The notes beneath the pieces are model-generated. The model was given only the letters and a program-made list of their open reading frames with translations. It had not been told where the DNA came from and did not search any database. This document shows positions 15,935 to 25,103 of a stretch of DNA of 64,000 nt, in pieces. The position numbers were made by a program, and so were the translations under genes. Source of the DNA: BOG-908 sp965198855. GTDB lineage: Bacteria; Pseudomonadota; Alphaproteobacteria; Acetobacterales; Acetobacteraceae. Position 1 is the first letter of the stretch, and the number at the start of each line of letters is the position of its first letter. The stretch is taken from assembly GCA_965198855.1 (NCBI GenBank), contig CBDAPZ010000002.1, positions 124,001-188,000 on the forward strand. Direction: 5' to 3'.

Positions 15935-18363
15935 ATGATGAACCTCGCCGAATACCGCCATCGCAGCCAGAGCCTGGCCGACTTCCTGCCCTGGGCCGCG
16001 CTGGTCGCCGAGGGCGTCATCCTCAACAAGGACGGCTCGTTCCAGCGCACCGCGCGGTTCCGCGGGCCGGACCTCGATTCGGCGACGCCAGCGGAACTGG
16101 TCGCCATCACCGGGCGCCTCAACAACGCGCTGCGCCGCCTCCGGGCTGGGCGATCTTCATCGAGGCGCAGCGCCTGCCGGCCAACCGCTATCCGGAGAGC
16201 GATTTCCCGGACGCCGCCTCGCGTCTGGTCGATGCGGAGCGCCGCGCGCAGTTCGAGGAAGAAGGCGCCCATTTCGAGAGCCGATACTTTTTGACGCTGG
16301 TCTGGCTGCCGCCGGCGGAGGACGCCGCCCGCGTCGAGGCGTGGCTCTATGAAGGCCGCGCCCGCGACGGCGCCGACTGGCGGGCCGCGCTCGCCGGATT
16401 CATCGACCGGACCGACCGCGTGCTGGCACTGGTCGACGGCTTTATGCCGGAGGCGGAATGGCTCGATGACCCAGAAACGCTGACCTACCTGCATTCCTGC
16501 ATTTCCACGCGCCGCCAGCGCGTTCGCGTTCCCGAAACCCCGATGCACCTCGACGCGATTCTGGTTGATGAGGTGTTTTCCGGCGGTTTGGAGCCGCGGC
16601 TTGGCAACGCCCATTTGCGCACACTCACCATCATGGGGTTCCCATCGCAGACTTGGCCCGGCCTGCTCGACGAGTTGAACCGGCTGGCGTTTCCCTATCG
16701 GTGGTCAACACGGGCGATCTGTCTCGACAAGACCGATGCTACCAAGGTGCTCGGCCGCATCCGCCGCCAATGGTTCGCCAAGCGCAAATCGATCATGGCG
16801 ATCCTGAAGGAGGTGATTACGAACGAAGCGTCGGTGCTTATGGACAGCGACGCCGCCAACAAAGCGCTGGATGCCGATGCCGCGTTGCAGGAGCTCGGCT
16901 CCGACCTTGTCGGCGAGGCCTACGTCACCGCCACCATTACGGTTTGGAACGCCGATCCGCGGATTGCCGAGGAACGGCAACGCCTGGTCGAGAAGACTGT
17001 ACAGGGCCGCGACTTCACCTGCATGCGCGAGACGGTCAACGCCATTGAGGCGTGGCTCGGCAGTCTTCCCGGCCATGTCTACGCCAATGTCCGGCAGCCG
17101 CCGATTTCGACGTTGAATCTGGCCCATATGATGCCGTTCTCGGCCGTGTGGGCCGGGCCGGAACGCGATGAGCATTTTCAGGGTCCGCCACTCCTCTTTG
17201 CGCGGACCGAGGGCTCGACGCCGTTTCGTTTTTCCCTACATGTCGGCGATGTCGGCCATACGCTGATCGTCGGCCCGACCGGCGCCGGCAAGAGCGTGCT
17301 GTTGGCGCTGATGGCGCTCCAGTTCCGCCGCTATCCCGGCGCCCAGATATTCGCTTTCGATTTCGGCGGCTCGATCCGCGCCGCCGCATTGTCGATGGGC
17401 GGTGACTGGCACGACCTCGGTGGTGCGCTGGCCGACGACATCACCGAACCCGTCGCCCTCCAGCCGCTATCGCGGATCAACGATGCCCGCGACCGCGCCT
17501 GGGCAGCAGATTGGGTCGCCGCGTTGCTGGCCCGCGAGTCGGTCACGGTCACCCCGGAACTGAAGGAGCATTTATGGTCCGCGCTGACTTCGCTCGCCTC
17601 CGCACCGGTCGCGGAACGGACGATCACCGGTCTCTCTGTCCTGTTGCAGTCGAACGCGCTGAAGCAGGCTTTGCAGCCCTACACGCTGAACGGGCCTTGG
17701 GGACGGCTGCTCGATGCCGAGACCGAGCGTCTCGGCGAGGCGGATGTGCAGGCGTTCGAGACCGAGGGGCTGATCGGCGCGGGTGCCGCGCCCGCCGTGC
17801 TGTCCTACCTGTTCCACCGTATCGAGGATCGTTTCGACGGCCGGCCCACGCTGCTCATCATCGACGAGGGCTGGCTCGCACTCGACGACAAGGGCTTCGC
17901 CGGCCAGTTGCGCGAATGGCTGAAGACGCTGCGGAAGAAGAATGCGAGCGTCATCTTCGCCACGCAGTCTCTGGCCGACATCGACGGCAGCGCAATCGCG
18001 CCCGCGATCATCGAAAGCTGTCCGACGCGGCTGTTCCTGCCGAATGAACGCGCGCTCGAACCCCAGATCGCAACGATCTATCGCCGCTTTGGGCTGAACG
18101 ATCGGCAGATCGAGATCCTCAGCCGCTCGACGCCGAAGCGCGACTATTACTGCCAGTCGCGGCGGGGCAATCGCTTGTTCGAGCTTGGTCTCTCCGAGGT
18201 GGCACTCGCGTTCACCGCCGCCTCCTCAAAAACCGATCAGGCGGCCATCGCGACCCTTATGGCCGAGACTGGCAAAGCCGCTTTCGCCGCCGCGTGGCTG
18301 CGCTCCAAAGGGCTGCATTGGGCGGCCGATATGCTCAACCAAAATTCGGAGGTGCCGTTATGA
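15935..18363 (+). pseudogene. trbE: Conjugal transfer ATPase TrbE (VirB4-like), frameshifted
   Basis: The first ~68 codons from ATG 15935 (MMNLAEYRHRSQSLADFLPW onward) are normal TrbE and reach RLNNALRRL. The rest of the protein continues in another frame from about 16143 (GWAIFIEAQRLP) to the end. One base is missing near 16140-16147. The remaining ~740 residues are intact, with Walker A GPTGAGKS, Walker B LLIIDEGWLAL and FATQSLADI. TrbE is essential for pilus assembly and DNA transfer, so the lesion would disable conjugation unless it is a sequencing error. Confidence 0.88.
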
Positions 18364-19103
18364 GCGGCTATCCTTTTCGCGCCGCGCTCGCCGTTGGCGT
18401 TGCAGTGCTCACGTTCGCCACGGCGAATGTGCCGGCGCGGGCGCAATGGATCGTCTATGATCCAACCAATTTCTCCCAGAATGTGCTGACTGCTGCTCGC
18501 GAATTGCAGCAGGTCAATCAGAATATCCAAAGCCTGGAAAACCAGGCCACCATGCTGATCAACGAGGCGAAGAATCTCGCGAGCCTGCCGTATTCGTCGC
18601 TGGCCCAGCTTGAAGCCTCGATCCAGCGCACTGAGCAACTGCTCATGCAGGCACAGAATATCGCGTACAGCGTCACGACGATCGACCAGGCTTTTACGCA
18701 GGTCTATCCGCAGAGCTACACGGGCTCGACATCCAGCACACAAATGCTCGCTGATGCGCAAACGCGCTGGCAGAACGCGCGAGCTGGCTATCAGGATTCG
18801 ATGAACGTCCAGGCGGGCGTCGTGCAGAACCTCCAGAACGCGCAGACACAAATCAGCGCGCTGGTGTCTTCCAGCCAGTCGGCGAGCGGCGCGCTTCAGG
18901 CCACGCAGTCCGGCAACCAGATCATGGGCCTTGCGGCGCAGCAGCTCGCCGATCTCACCGGTGTCATCGCTGCGATGGCGCGCGCGCAAAGCCTCGACAA
19001 TGCCGGGAGGCTGGAGAGCGAGGCGCAGGGTCAGCAGCAGATGCAGAACTTCCTGAATTACGGCGCCGGCTATCAGCCCGGCAATGCGCAGATGTTCCAC
19101 TGA
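18360..19103 (+). CDS. trbJ: Conjugal transfer protein TrbJ (VirB5-like)
   Basis: A 247-residue secreted protein starting at ATG 18360, inside the trbE stop. It has a signal peptide (AALAVGVAVLTFATANVPARA), then AQWIVYDPTNFSQNVLTAAREL and long Gln/Asn-rich coiled segments, as in TrbJ/VirB5 minor pilus proteins. Its end overlaps the trbK start by one base. The frame extends 22 codons upstream into trbE without similarity. Confidence 0.9.
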   Translation: MSGYPFRAALAVGVAVLTFATANVPARAQWIVYDPTNFSQNVLTAARELQQVNQNIQSLENQATMLINEAKNLASLPYSSLAQLEASIQRTEQLLMQAQNIAYSVTTIDQAFTQVYPQSYTGSTSSTQMLADAQTRWQNARAGYQDSMNVQAGVVQNLQNAQTQISALVSSSQSASGALQATQSGNQIMGLAAQQLADLTGVIAAMARAQSLDNAGRLESEAQGQQQMQNFLNYGAGYQPGNAQMFH

Positions 19104-19384
19104 TGCGCGGCCGGCTTCTCAATCTTCCCGCAGTCGGCCGTGCGGCGGGATGCCTGCTGGTTGCCGGGGCGATTATCGCGGCGGCTGTGCAGTTTCATCG
19201 CAATGGCGCGCCACGGCCTTTGCCAACATCTTTGGCGTCATCTCGTCCCGATCCATTGGGGGCAGCTATGGCACGTTGCCAGGCGCTCGGCATGGCGGCG
19301 GAGAACGATGTAGTCTGCCAAGCGACCTGGGCCGAAAACCGCCGCCGCTTTTTCAATGATTCGCCGGTGCCGGAGGCTCGGTAA
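19103..19384 (+). CDS. trbK: TrbK-alt, putative entry-exclusion protein
   Basis: A 93-residue protein with one N-terminal hydrophobic helix (AAGCLLVAGAIIAAAVQF) and a conserved C-terminal block around CQALGMAAENDVVCQATWAENRRRFF, including two cysteines. This layout is that of the alphaproteobacterial TrbK-alt family found between trbJ and trbL. In IncP plasmids TrbK is a lipoprotein mediating entry exclusion, but equivalence for the alt form is by position only. It overlaps trbJ by one base. Confidence 0.8.
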   Translation: MRGRLLNLPAVGRAAGCLLVAGAIIAAAVQFHRNGAPRPLPTSLASSRPDPLGAAMARCQALGMAAENDVVCQATWAENRRRFFNDSPVPEAR

Positions 19385-19389
19385 GCGCG

Positions 19390-20667
19390 ATGGGCGGCAC
19401 CGGCGTCATCGATGGGTTCCTCGGGACCTTCACGCAATATATCGATTCCGGCTTCGGCCTAGTGCAGGGCGACGTGCGCTGGCTCGCCGGCGTTCTGATC
19501 GGTATCGACATCACGCTTGCCGGCCTGTTCTGGGCGCTGGCGCCCGACGAGGATGTGCTCGCCCGGCTGATCAAGAAGACGCTCTACATCGGCGTCTTCG
19601 CCTTCATCATCGGCAACTACAACAATCTCGCCCAGATCATCTACAATTCCTTCGCCGGCCTCGGCATTGAGGCGGGCGGCGGCACGATGAACGCTTCGCA
19701 GCTTCTGCAACCCGGCAAGCTTGCCCAAGTCGGCATCGACGCCGGCAAGCCCATCCTGACCTCGATTTCCGGGATGATGGGTTTCACCAGCGTCTTTGCG
19801 AACCTCGTGCAGATCATCATCCTGCTCGTCGCCTGGATGATCGTCGTCATCAGCTTTTTCATCATGGCGATCCAGCTCTTCGTCAGCCTGATCGAGTTCA
19901 AGTTGACCACACTCGCCGGTTTTGTGCTGGTGCCGTTCGGCCTCTTCGGGCGCACCGCCTTCCTTGCCGAGAAGGTGCTCGGCAACGTCGTTTCGTCCGG
20001 CGTGAAGGTCCTTGTGCTCGCCGTGATCGTCGGCATCGGCTCGACGGTGTTTGGCCAGTTCACCAACGGCTTCAACAATCCGCCGACCATCTCCGACGCG
20101 CTGACGCTGATACTCGCCTCGCTGGCGCTGCTCGGCCTCTCGATCTACGGGCCAGGCATTGCCAACGGCCTGATCGCCGGCGGCCCGCAGCTTGGCGCGG
20201 GCGCCGCTGTCGGCACCGGTCTCGCCGTGGCTGGCTTTGGCGCTGCGGGCGCCGGGGTCATGGCCGGTGGCGTCGGAGCCATTGGTGCTGCCGGCGGTGC
20301 CGTGGCTGGCGCTGCGCGTGGCGGCGCTTCGATCGCCGGTGCGGCCACAACGGCTTATCGCGCCGGCGGCATGTCCGGCGTCGCCGAAGCCGCCGGCTCC
20401 GCCGCGATGAGCCCGCTGCGGCGTGCCGCCACCAGCATGCGAGAAAGCTTCGCGGCAGGCGGCAGAGCCGTGACGGGAGAAGGGGCGGGTGGTGGCGCCT
20501 CTCCCGGTGGTTCGAGCCAGGGCGAGGCGGCTGGACCGCCCGCCTGGGCACGCCGGATGCAGCGCAATCAATCCATCAGCCGCGGCGCCAACGCCGCCCA
20601 TCAGGCGATCCGCTCCGGCGACCATCCGTCGAGTGGCAACGGCATCGACCTGTCAGAAGGGGAATGA
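19390..20667 (+). CDS. trbL: Conjugal transfer membrane protein TrbL (VirB6-like)
   Basis: A 425-residue polytopic inner-membrane channel component. It starts GFLGTFTQYIDSGFG, has about six hydrophobic segments between residues 30 and 260, and carries a Gly/Ala-rich, low-complexity cytoplasmic tail with polar repeats (residues ~270-425). Size and layout are typical of TrbL. The tail composition explains the large antisense frames on the minus strand here, which are not genes. Confidence 0.92.
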   Translation: MGGTGVIDGFLGTFTQYIDSGFGLVQGDVRWLAGVLIGIDITLAGLFWALAPDEDVLARLIKKTLYIGVFAFIIGNYNNLAQIIYNSFAGLGIEAGGGTMNASQLLQPGKLAQVGIDAGKPILTSISGMMGFTSVFANLVQIIILLVAWMIVVISFFIMAIQLFVSLIEFKLTTLAGFVLVPFGLFGRTAFLAEKVLGNVVSSGVKVLVLAVIVGIGSTVFGQFTNGFNNPPTISDALTLILASLALLGLSIYGPGIANGLIAGGPQLGAGAAVGTGLAVAGFGAAGAGVMAGGVGAIGAAGGAVAGAARGGASIAGAATTAYRAGGMSGVAEAAGSAAMSPLRRAATSMRESFAAGGRAVTGEGAGGGASPGGSSQGEAAGPPAWARRMQRNQSISRGANAAHQAIRSGDHPSSGNGIDLSEGE

Positions 20668-20670
20668 TCC

Positions 20671-21351
20671 ATGTTCCGAAGGCCCATCGTCCGCTACGGC
20701 AAGACACCCGAACCCGAGACGCCCTATCAGCGCGCCGGCCAGGTCTGGGATGACCGTATCGGCTCTGCCCGCGTCCAGGCGAAGAACTGGCGGCTGGCCT
20801 TCTTCGGCGCGCTGGCGCTCAGTGGCGGCCTCGCCGGCGGCCTTGTCTGGCAGTCGGCGCGTGGCACCATCACGCCCTGGGTGGTGCAGGTCGATAAGCT
20901 CGGCCAGGCGCAGGCGGTCTCACCCGCCACCGCCGACTACCAGCCAACCGATCCGCAGATCGCCTGGCATCTGGCCCGCTTCGTCCAGGAGGTGCGCAGC
21001 ATCCCGGCCGATCCCGTGGTGCTGCGCCAGGACTGGCTCGACGCCTACAACTACGTCACCGACAAGGGCGCGCTCGCGCTGAACGATTACGCGCGCACCA
21101 GCGATCCCTTTTCCAAGGTCGGCAAGACGCAGGTCGCCGTCGAGGTCTCCAGCGTCATCCGCGCCTCAGCCGACAGCTTCCGCGTCGCCTGGACCGAGCG
21201 GCGCTACGTCGATGACGCGCTGGCAGCCACCGAGCGCTGGAGCGCCATCCTCACCATCGTGGTGCAGCCGCCGACCGACGCCGATCGGCTGAAGAAGAAC
21301 CCGCTCGGCGTCTACGTCCATGCCCTCAACTGGTCAAAGGAACTCGGCTGA
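20671..21351 (+). CDS. trbF: Conjugal transfer protein TrbF (VirB8-like)
   Basis: A 226-residue bitopic inner-membrane protein. A short cytoplasmic N-terminus with TPYQRAGQVWDDRIGSARVQ is followed by one transmembrane helix (residues ~43-62) and a periplasmic NTF2-like VirB8 domain containing PYVVQ-type strand VVQVDKLGQAQAV and ERWSAILTI. It links the inner-membrane platform to the outer core. Its TGA overlaps the trbG ATG. Confidence 0.92.
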   Translation: MFRRPIVRYGKTPEPETPYQRAGQVWDDRIGSARVQAKNWRLAFFGALALSGGLAGGLVWQSARGTITPWVVQVDKLGQAQAVSPATADYQPTDPQIAWHLARFVQEVRSIPADPVVLRQDWLDAYNYVTDKGALALNDYARTSDPFSKVGKTQVAVEVSSVIRASADSFRVAWTERRYVDDALAATERWSAILTIVVQPPTDADRLKKNPLGVYVHALNWSKELG

Positions 21352-22337
21352 TGCGCGCAGCGCCCCTCGCAATCCTTCTGCTTGCCGGCACGTCGCTCGG
21401 CGCCTGTTCCACCTGGAAGCCGCCGGAGATCAAATACGACGACACGCCGAAGCAGGCGGTGCTGGCGCCCGATCCGCCGAAGCCGGTGGAGATCGTCCAG
21501 TTGCCGCAGCCTCTGCCGCTGCCCGGCCAGCTCAAGCCGATCCCTGGCGCCAGGACCGCGCCGCCCGAGGCGGCCGATCCACGTGTCCGCGTCGATCAGG
21601 CCAATGGCGCAGCCCGTGTGCAGCCGACGCGGGCCGGCTACATCAATGCCGTCCAGGTCTATCCGTTCTCGGACGGGGCGCTCTACCAGCTCTACGCTGC
21701 GCCCGGGGAAATCACCGACATCGCGCTCGAAGCCGGCGAACAGCTTGTGGGCACCGGCCCAGTGGCTGCTGGCGATACGGTGCGCTGGATTATCGGCGAC
21801 ACCGAGAGCGGATCAGGCGCCACCAAGAGGGTTCATATCCTGGTCAAGCCAACTCGGCCCGATCTTGTTACGAATCTCGTAATCAACACCGACCGCCGGA
21901 CCTATCATCTGGAAATGCGGTCGGCCGAGAAAACATACATGGCCTCCGTTTCCTGGGCCTATCCGCAGGACCAGCTCATCGCGCTGCGTCGGCAGAACGC
22001 CGCCGCCAATGAGGCGGCGCCGATCGCGTCCGGCGTCGATATCGGCGCGCTCAATTTCCGCTATCGGATCGAGGGCGACGATCCGGCCTGGCGGCCGTTG
22101 CGCGCCTTCGATGACGGGCGCCAGGTGTTCATCGAATTTCCGTCCGGCATCGGCCAGGGCGAGATGCCGCCACTCTGGGTGATCGGCGCGGAGGGTGGCG
22201 CCGAACTGGTGAACTACCGCGTGCGCGGCAACCACATGATCGTCGACCGGCTGTTCGCGGCCGCCGAGCTGCGGCTCGGTGGCGAGCATCAGCAGAAGGT
22301 CCGCATCGTCCGTACCGATGGAAGGCCGCAGTCATGA
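21351..22337 (+). CDS. trbG: Conjugal transfer lipoprotein TrbG (VirB9-like)
   Basis: A 328-residue protein with a signal peptide ending in a lipobox (SLGAC), so it is probably anchored in the outer membrane. A Pro-rich linker leads to the VirB9/CagX domain, with YPFSDGALYQLYAAPGEITDIALEAGE near residues 100-126 and KTYMASVSWAYP. It builds the outer-core complex with TrbI. It overlaps trbF and trbI at its two ends. Confidence 0.92.
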   Translation: MRAAPLAILLLAGTSLGACSTWKPPEIKYDDTPKQAVLAPDPPKPVEIVQLPQPLPLPGQLKPIPGARTAPPEAADPRVRVDQANGAARVQPTRAGYINAVQVYPFSDGALYQLYAAPGEITDIALEAGEQLVGTGPVAAGDTVRWIIGDTESGSGATKRVHILVKPTRPDLVTNLVINTDRRTYHLEMRSAEKTYMASVSWAYPQDQLIALRRQNAAANEAAPIASGVDIGALNFRYRIEGDDPAWRPLRAFDDGRQVFIEFPSGIGQGEMPPLWVIGAEGGAELVNYRVRGNHMIVDRLFAAAELRLGGEHQQKVRIVRTDGRPQS

Positions 22338-23503
22338 CGGACGGCGCCAACGACACGGGCGGTGACGGGCGGCCGGCGCTCGAGATGCGCTTGCGCCCGA
22401 GCCGCGCGCCGGTCACCCGTCTGTCGCGCAAGGTGCTGCTGGGCCTGGGCACGGTGGCTGCCGTCGGCATCGGCGGCGCGCTGTTCTTCGCGCTGCGACC
22501 GCAGCATCAGACCGCCGGCTCGGAACTCTACAACACCAGCAACCGGACGACGCCGGACGGGCTGGCCAACTTGCCACGCGACTACACCGGGCTGCCGCAC
22601 AACGCGCCGCAGCTCGGGCCGCCGCTGCCAGGTGACCTCGGCCGGCCCATGGTGAATGCCGGCACCGCCGCGCCAGGGATGCCGCAGCCCGCCGCAGGGC
22701 TAAGCCCCGAGCAGCAGCGTATCGCGCAGGAGCAGGAGGCCGCGCGAACCAGCCATCTGTTCGCGACCACCAACGCCGGGCAAACCGTCTCCGCCGTCAT
22801 TCCGGCGGCGGCACTGCCCGGCGGCGCGCCCAACGGCGCAGGATCGCCTGGCCTGACCTCCCAGGACCACAAGCTGGCCTTCCTGAACGGCGACGTCGAT
22901 CGGCGGACGGTCAGCCCGGATCGCGTCGAGGCGCCAGCCAGCCCCAATATCCTCCAGGCCGGCGCGGTGATTGCCGCGTCGCTGATGACCGGATTGCGCT
23001 CCGATTTGCCGGGGCAGGTTACCGCCCAGGTCACCGAGAACGTCTATGACAGCCCGACTGGCCGCATTCTGCTGATCCCGCAGGGCGCCCGGCTTGTCGG
23101 CCAATACGACGCCCAGGTGGCCTTCGGCCAATCCCGGGCGCTGCTGGTCTGGAACCGCCTCATTATGCCGAACGGCCGATCCATCGTCCTGGAACGTCAG
23201 CCCGGCGCCGACCCTGAAGGCTATGCCGGCCTGGAGGACCAAGTCGACAACCACTGGGGCATGCTGTTCAAGGCGGCGATCCTCTCGACCCTGCTCAGCG
23301 TCGGCTCCGAGGCCGGCACCAGCGACAACGAGAACTCTCTCGTTCAGGCGATCCGCCAGGGCGCCTCGCAGAGCTTCAGCCAGGTCGGCGAGCAGGTGGT
23401 CGGGCGATCATTGAACGTGCAGCCGACCATCACCATCCGGCCGGGCTTTCCGGTGCGGGTGCTGGTGACCCACGACCTCGTTCTCGAACCCTACCAGAGC
23501 TGA
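22334..23503 (+). CDS. trbI: Conjugal transfer protein TrbI (VirB10-like)
   Basis: A 389-residue VirB10-type protein spanning both membranes. It has a cytoplasmic N-terminus, one transmembrane helix (VLLGLGTVAAVGIGGALFFAL), a Pro-rich periplasmic linker and a C-terminal beta-barrel domain with GLRSDLPGQVTAQVTENVYDSPTG and LIPQGARLVGQYDAQV. It starts inside trbG (ATGA). Its own stop forms part of the TGAGGAG ribosome-binding site of the next gene. Confidence 0.93.
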   Translation: MTDGANDTGGDGRPALEMRLRPSRAPVTRLSRKVLLGLGTVAAVGIGGALFFALRPQHQTAGSELYNTSNRTTPDGLANLPRDYTGLPHNAPQLGPPLPGDLGRPMVNAGTAAPGMPQPAAGLSPEQQRIAQEQEAARTSHLFATTNAGQTVSAVIPAAALPGGAPNGAGSPGLTSQDHKLAFLNGDVDRRTVSPDRVEAPASPNILQAGAVIAASLMTGLRSDLPGQVTAQVTENVYDSPTGRILLIPQGARLVGQYDAQVAFGQSRALLVWNRLIMPNGRSIVLERQPGADPEGYAGLEDQVDNHWGMLFKAAILSTLLSVGSEAGTSDNENSLVQAIRQGASQSFSQVGEQVVGRSLNVQPTITIRPGFPVRVLVTHDLVLEPYQS

Positions 23504-23512
23504 GGAGCGATC

Positions 23513-23752
23513 ATGGCGAAGTTGAAGCTCGGCGCCATCGACGACGACAAGCCCGTGAAGCTCACCGTCGAACTGCCGGCGGCCATACATCGCGATCTCG
23601 TCGCTTACGGCCAGGTGCTGGCGCGTGAGACCGGCCAAGGCGCACCCGAACCGGCGAAGCTGATCGCCCCGATGATTGCCCGGTTCATGGCGACGGACCG
23701 TGCCTTCGCGAAGCTCCGGCGGCCCGCGCCGGCGTCAGACAAGGCGCCGTGA
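23513..23752 (+). CDS. DUF2274 protein, last gene of the trb operon
   Basis: A 79-residue protein with KPVKLTVELPAAIHRDLVAYGQVLA and LIAPMIARFMATDRAF, recognisable as DUF2274. This family follows trbI in many alphaproteobacterial conjugative elements. The fold looks like a ribbon-helix-helix regulator, so it may control the operon, but no function is established. It starts 9 bases after trbI with GGAG at ideal spacing, and its last codons overlap the convergent lysR gene. Confidence 0.85.
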   Translation: MAKLKLGAIDDDKPVKLTVELPAAIHRDLVAYGQVLARETGQGAPEPAKLIAPMIARFMATDRAFAKLRRPAPASDKAP

Positions 23753-24625
23753 ACGGGTCTCGTCGCGCAGGTAGGCGACAAAGCGGCCGACGGCCGCATC
23801 CTCCAACTCGGGGCGCCAAACCAACTCGATCTGCAAGCACGCATTCGTCTCTGCGATGGGCCGGAAGACCACGCCGGGCACGCAGACCGCGGCCTGGCTC
23901 GCGGTCGCCAGCGTGACGCCGAACCCCGCGGCGACGAGCGCGAAGACGCTCTGCTTGCTCGCAGCGTGCGCCGAGAACCGAGCGCTCTGGCCCAGCAGCG
24001 ACGCATAGAGTTCCCGCGTCGCCTGGCTCTCGTCCCATTCCTGAATCAGGAACTCCTCGTCCCGGAGATTGGACCAATCGACGGACTTCCGTGCCGCCAG
24101 AGCGTGGTCGTGCGGCACTGCCGCAACCAGACGTTCGATATAGAGCGGCATGTTTGCCGCGCTGCCACAGGGCGTAAAGCTGGTGATCAGTCCGACATCC
24201 AGCCGGCGGAGTTCCAACGCTTTGGCCATAGCCGGCTCGGTCATCTCGGCGATGGTCAGCGCGACATTGGGGTGCCGTTCCCGCCAGCCCGCCAGCAGGC
24301 TGACCAGTGGCTCACCGACCGGTGGCAGCCGCACGCCGAGCCGGATCGCGCCGATATGTCCTGAACCCGTTTCGCCGGCCGCGCGGACCATGGCGTCGAA
24401 CTCGGCCAAAGTACGATTCACGTGCCCCATCAGCGACTGGCCGCCAGCCGTGAGATGCACGCCGCTCTTCGCCCGCTCGAACAGGGCAAATCCCAACTCG
24501 TCTTCGAGCCTCCCGATACGACGACTGATCGTCGAGGTATCGAGGCCGAGCGACTTCGCGGCCCGGCCGAAATTGCCGGCGTTGGCAGCCGCGGCCAAAT
24601 ATCTTAGGTCGAGAATGTCCATCAT
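23735..24625 (-). CDS. LysR-family transcriptional regulator of the element
   Basis: About 296 residues starting at 24625 (or 24622) with MDILDLRYLAAAANAGNFGRAAK. Then comes a LysR helix-turn-helix (LGLDTSTISRRIGRLEDELGFALFER) and a full type 2 periplasmic-binding-like sensor domain with GFGVTLATASQAA near the end. A LysR gene is commonly found convergent with trbI-DUF2274 in this kind of element. Target and inducer are unknown. The 80 extra N-terminal codons of the open frame have no similarity. Confidence 0.88.
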   Translation of the reverse strand: MMDILDLRYLAAAANAGNFGRAAKSLGLDTSTISRRIGRLEDELGFALFERAKSGVHLTAGGQSLMGHVNRTLAEFDAMVRAAGETGSGHIGAIRLGVRLPPVGEPLVSLLAGWRERHPNVALTIAEMTEPAMAKALELRRLDVGLITSFTPCGSAANMPLYIERLVAAVPHDHALAARKSVDWSNLRDEEFLIQEWDESQATRELYASLLGQSARFSAHAASKQSVFALVAAGFGVTLATASQAAVCVPGVVFRPIAETNACLQIELVWRPELEDAAVGRFVAYLRDETRSRRLV

Positions 24626-25016
24626 CGATGCGCTCCCCCGGCTGGGGATCCAGCCGCTGGGCGCCAGCGATCCGAGGGATTTCCAGCTGGAGCAGGTCGG
24701 AAACGGTGAGAGGATAAGCCTCGATCTGTGCCAAACATGTGACGACCCTTTCTTTCGGTCGCCCGGCTCAGTCAGTTGCAGTGCTCGCGTGCCCGCTGTC
24801 CCCCGCGGCTGGCCTCCTGCGCGAACCGCACCTCGTGCCGGTGCAACCCATTCGCCAAGTGGCATCGTCGCAGGGCGACGCCGTCCACTTTGGGGAAATC
24901 GGTATGGAGGGCTTTTCCGTCAAGAAACGCGCCATTGGTCGGCTAGACACTCGGCGGGCCTCCTTCGAACAAGGACACGCCGACTGCGTCGTCCAAGGGC
25001 GGCAAGTCGGCGATGG
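24626..25016. other. Intergenic region upstream of lysR and the HipA fusion
   Basis: About 390 bases between two divergent genes. Open frames pass through it in several phases but none resembles a protein family. A third gene that sometimes flanks lysR in such elements may have been lost here. The right edge holds the palindromic operator pair described separately. Confidence 0.45.
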
Positions 25017-25100
25017 ATTATCGCGCATTTGAGATGCGGAATAATTCTTGCTCCCCGGCGTCGAGTGTGGGATTGTCGCGCATCTGAGATGCGGGATAAT
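25017..25100 (+). promoter_or_regulatory. Paired palindromic operators of the AbiEi/HipA fusion gene
   Basis: Two near-identical palindromes lie 55 bases apart: 25017-25045 and 25072-25100. Each has 12-base arms around a five-base spacer (TTGAG or CTGAG), with core GCAT-spacer-ATGC and outer ATTAT/ATAAT. The second ends four bases before the ATG at 25104. Such paired dyads at the start of a toxin-antitoxin gene are typical autoregulatory sites. The fusion protein, or a lost antitoxin, is the likely binder. Confidence 0.75.
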
Positions 25101-25103
25101 CCA

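Noticed and set aside
19459..20625. 388-residue minus-strand frame under trbL
   Set aside because: It arises from the Gly/Ala-rich trbL codons; low complexity and no domain.
24150..25103. Upstream extension of the HipA fusion to 936 residues
   Set aside because: The extension is antisense to the lysR gene and has no family similarity; the operator and the MAIHLVG start fit 25104.
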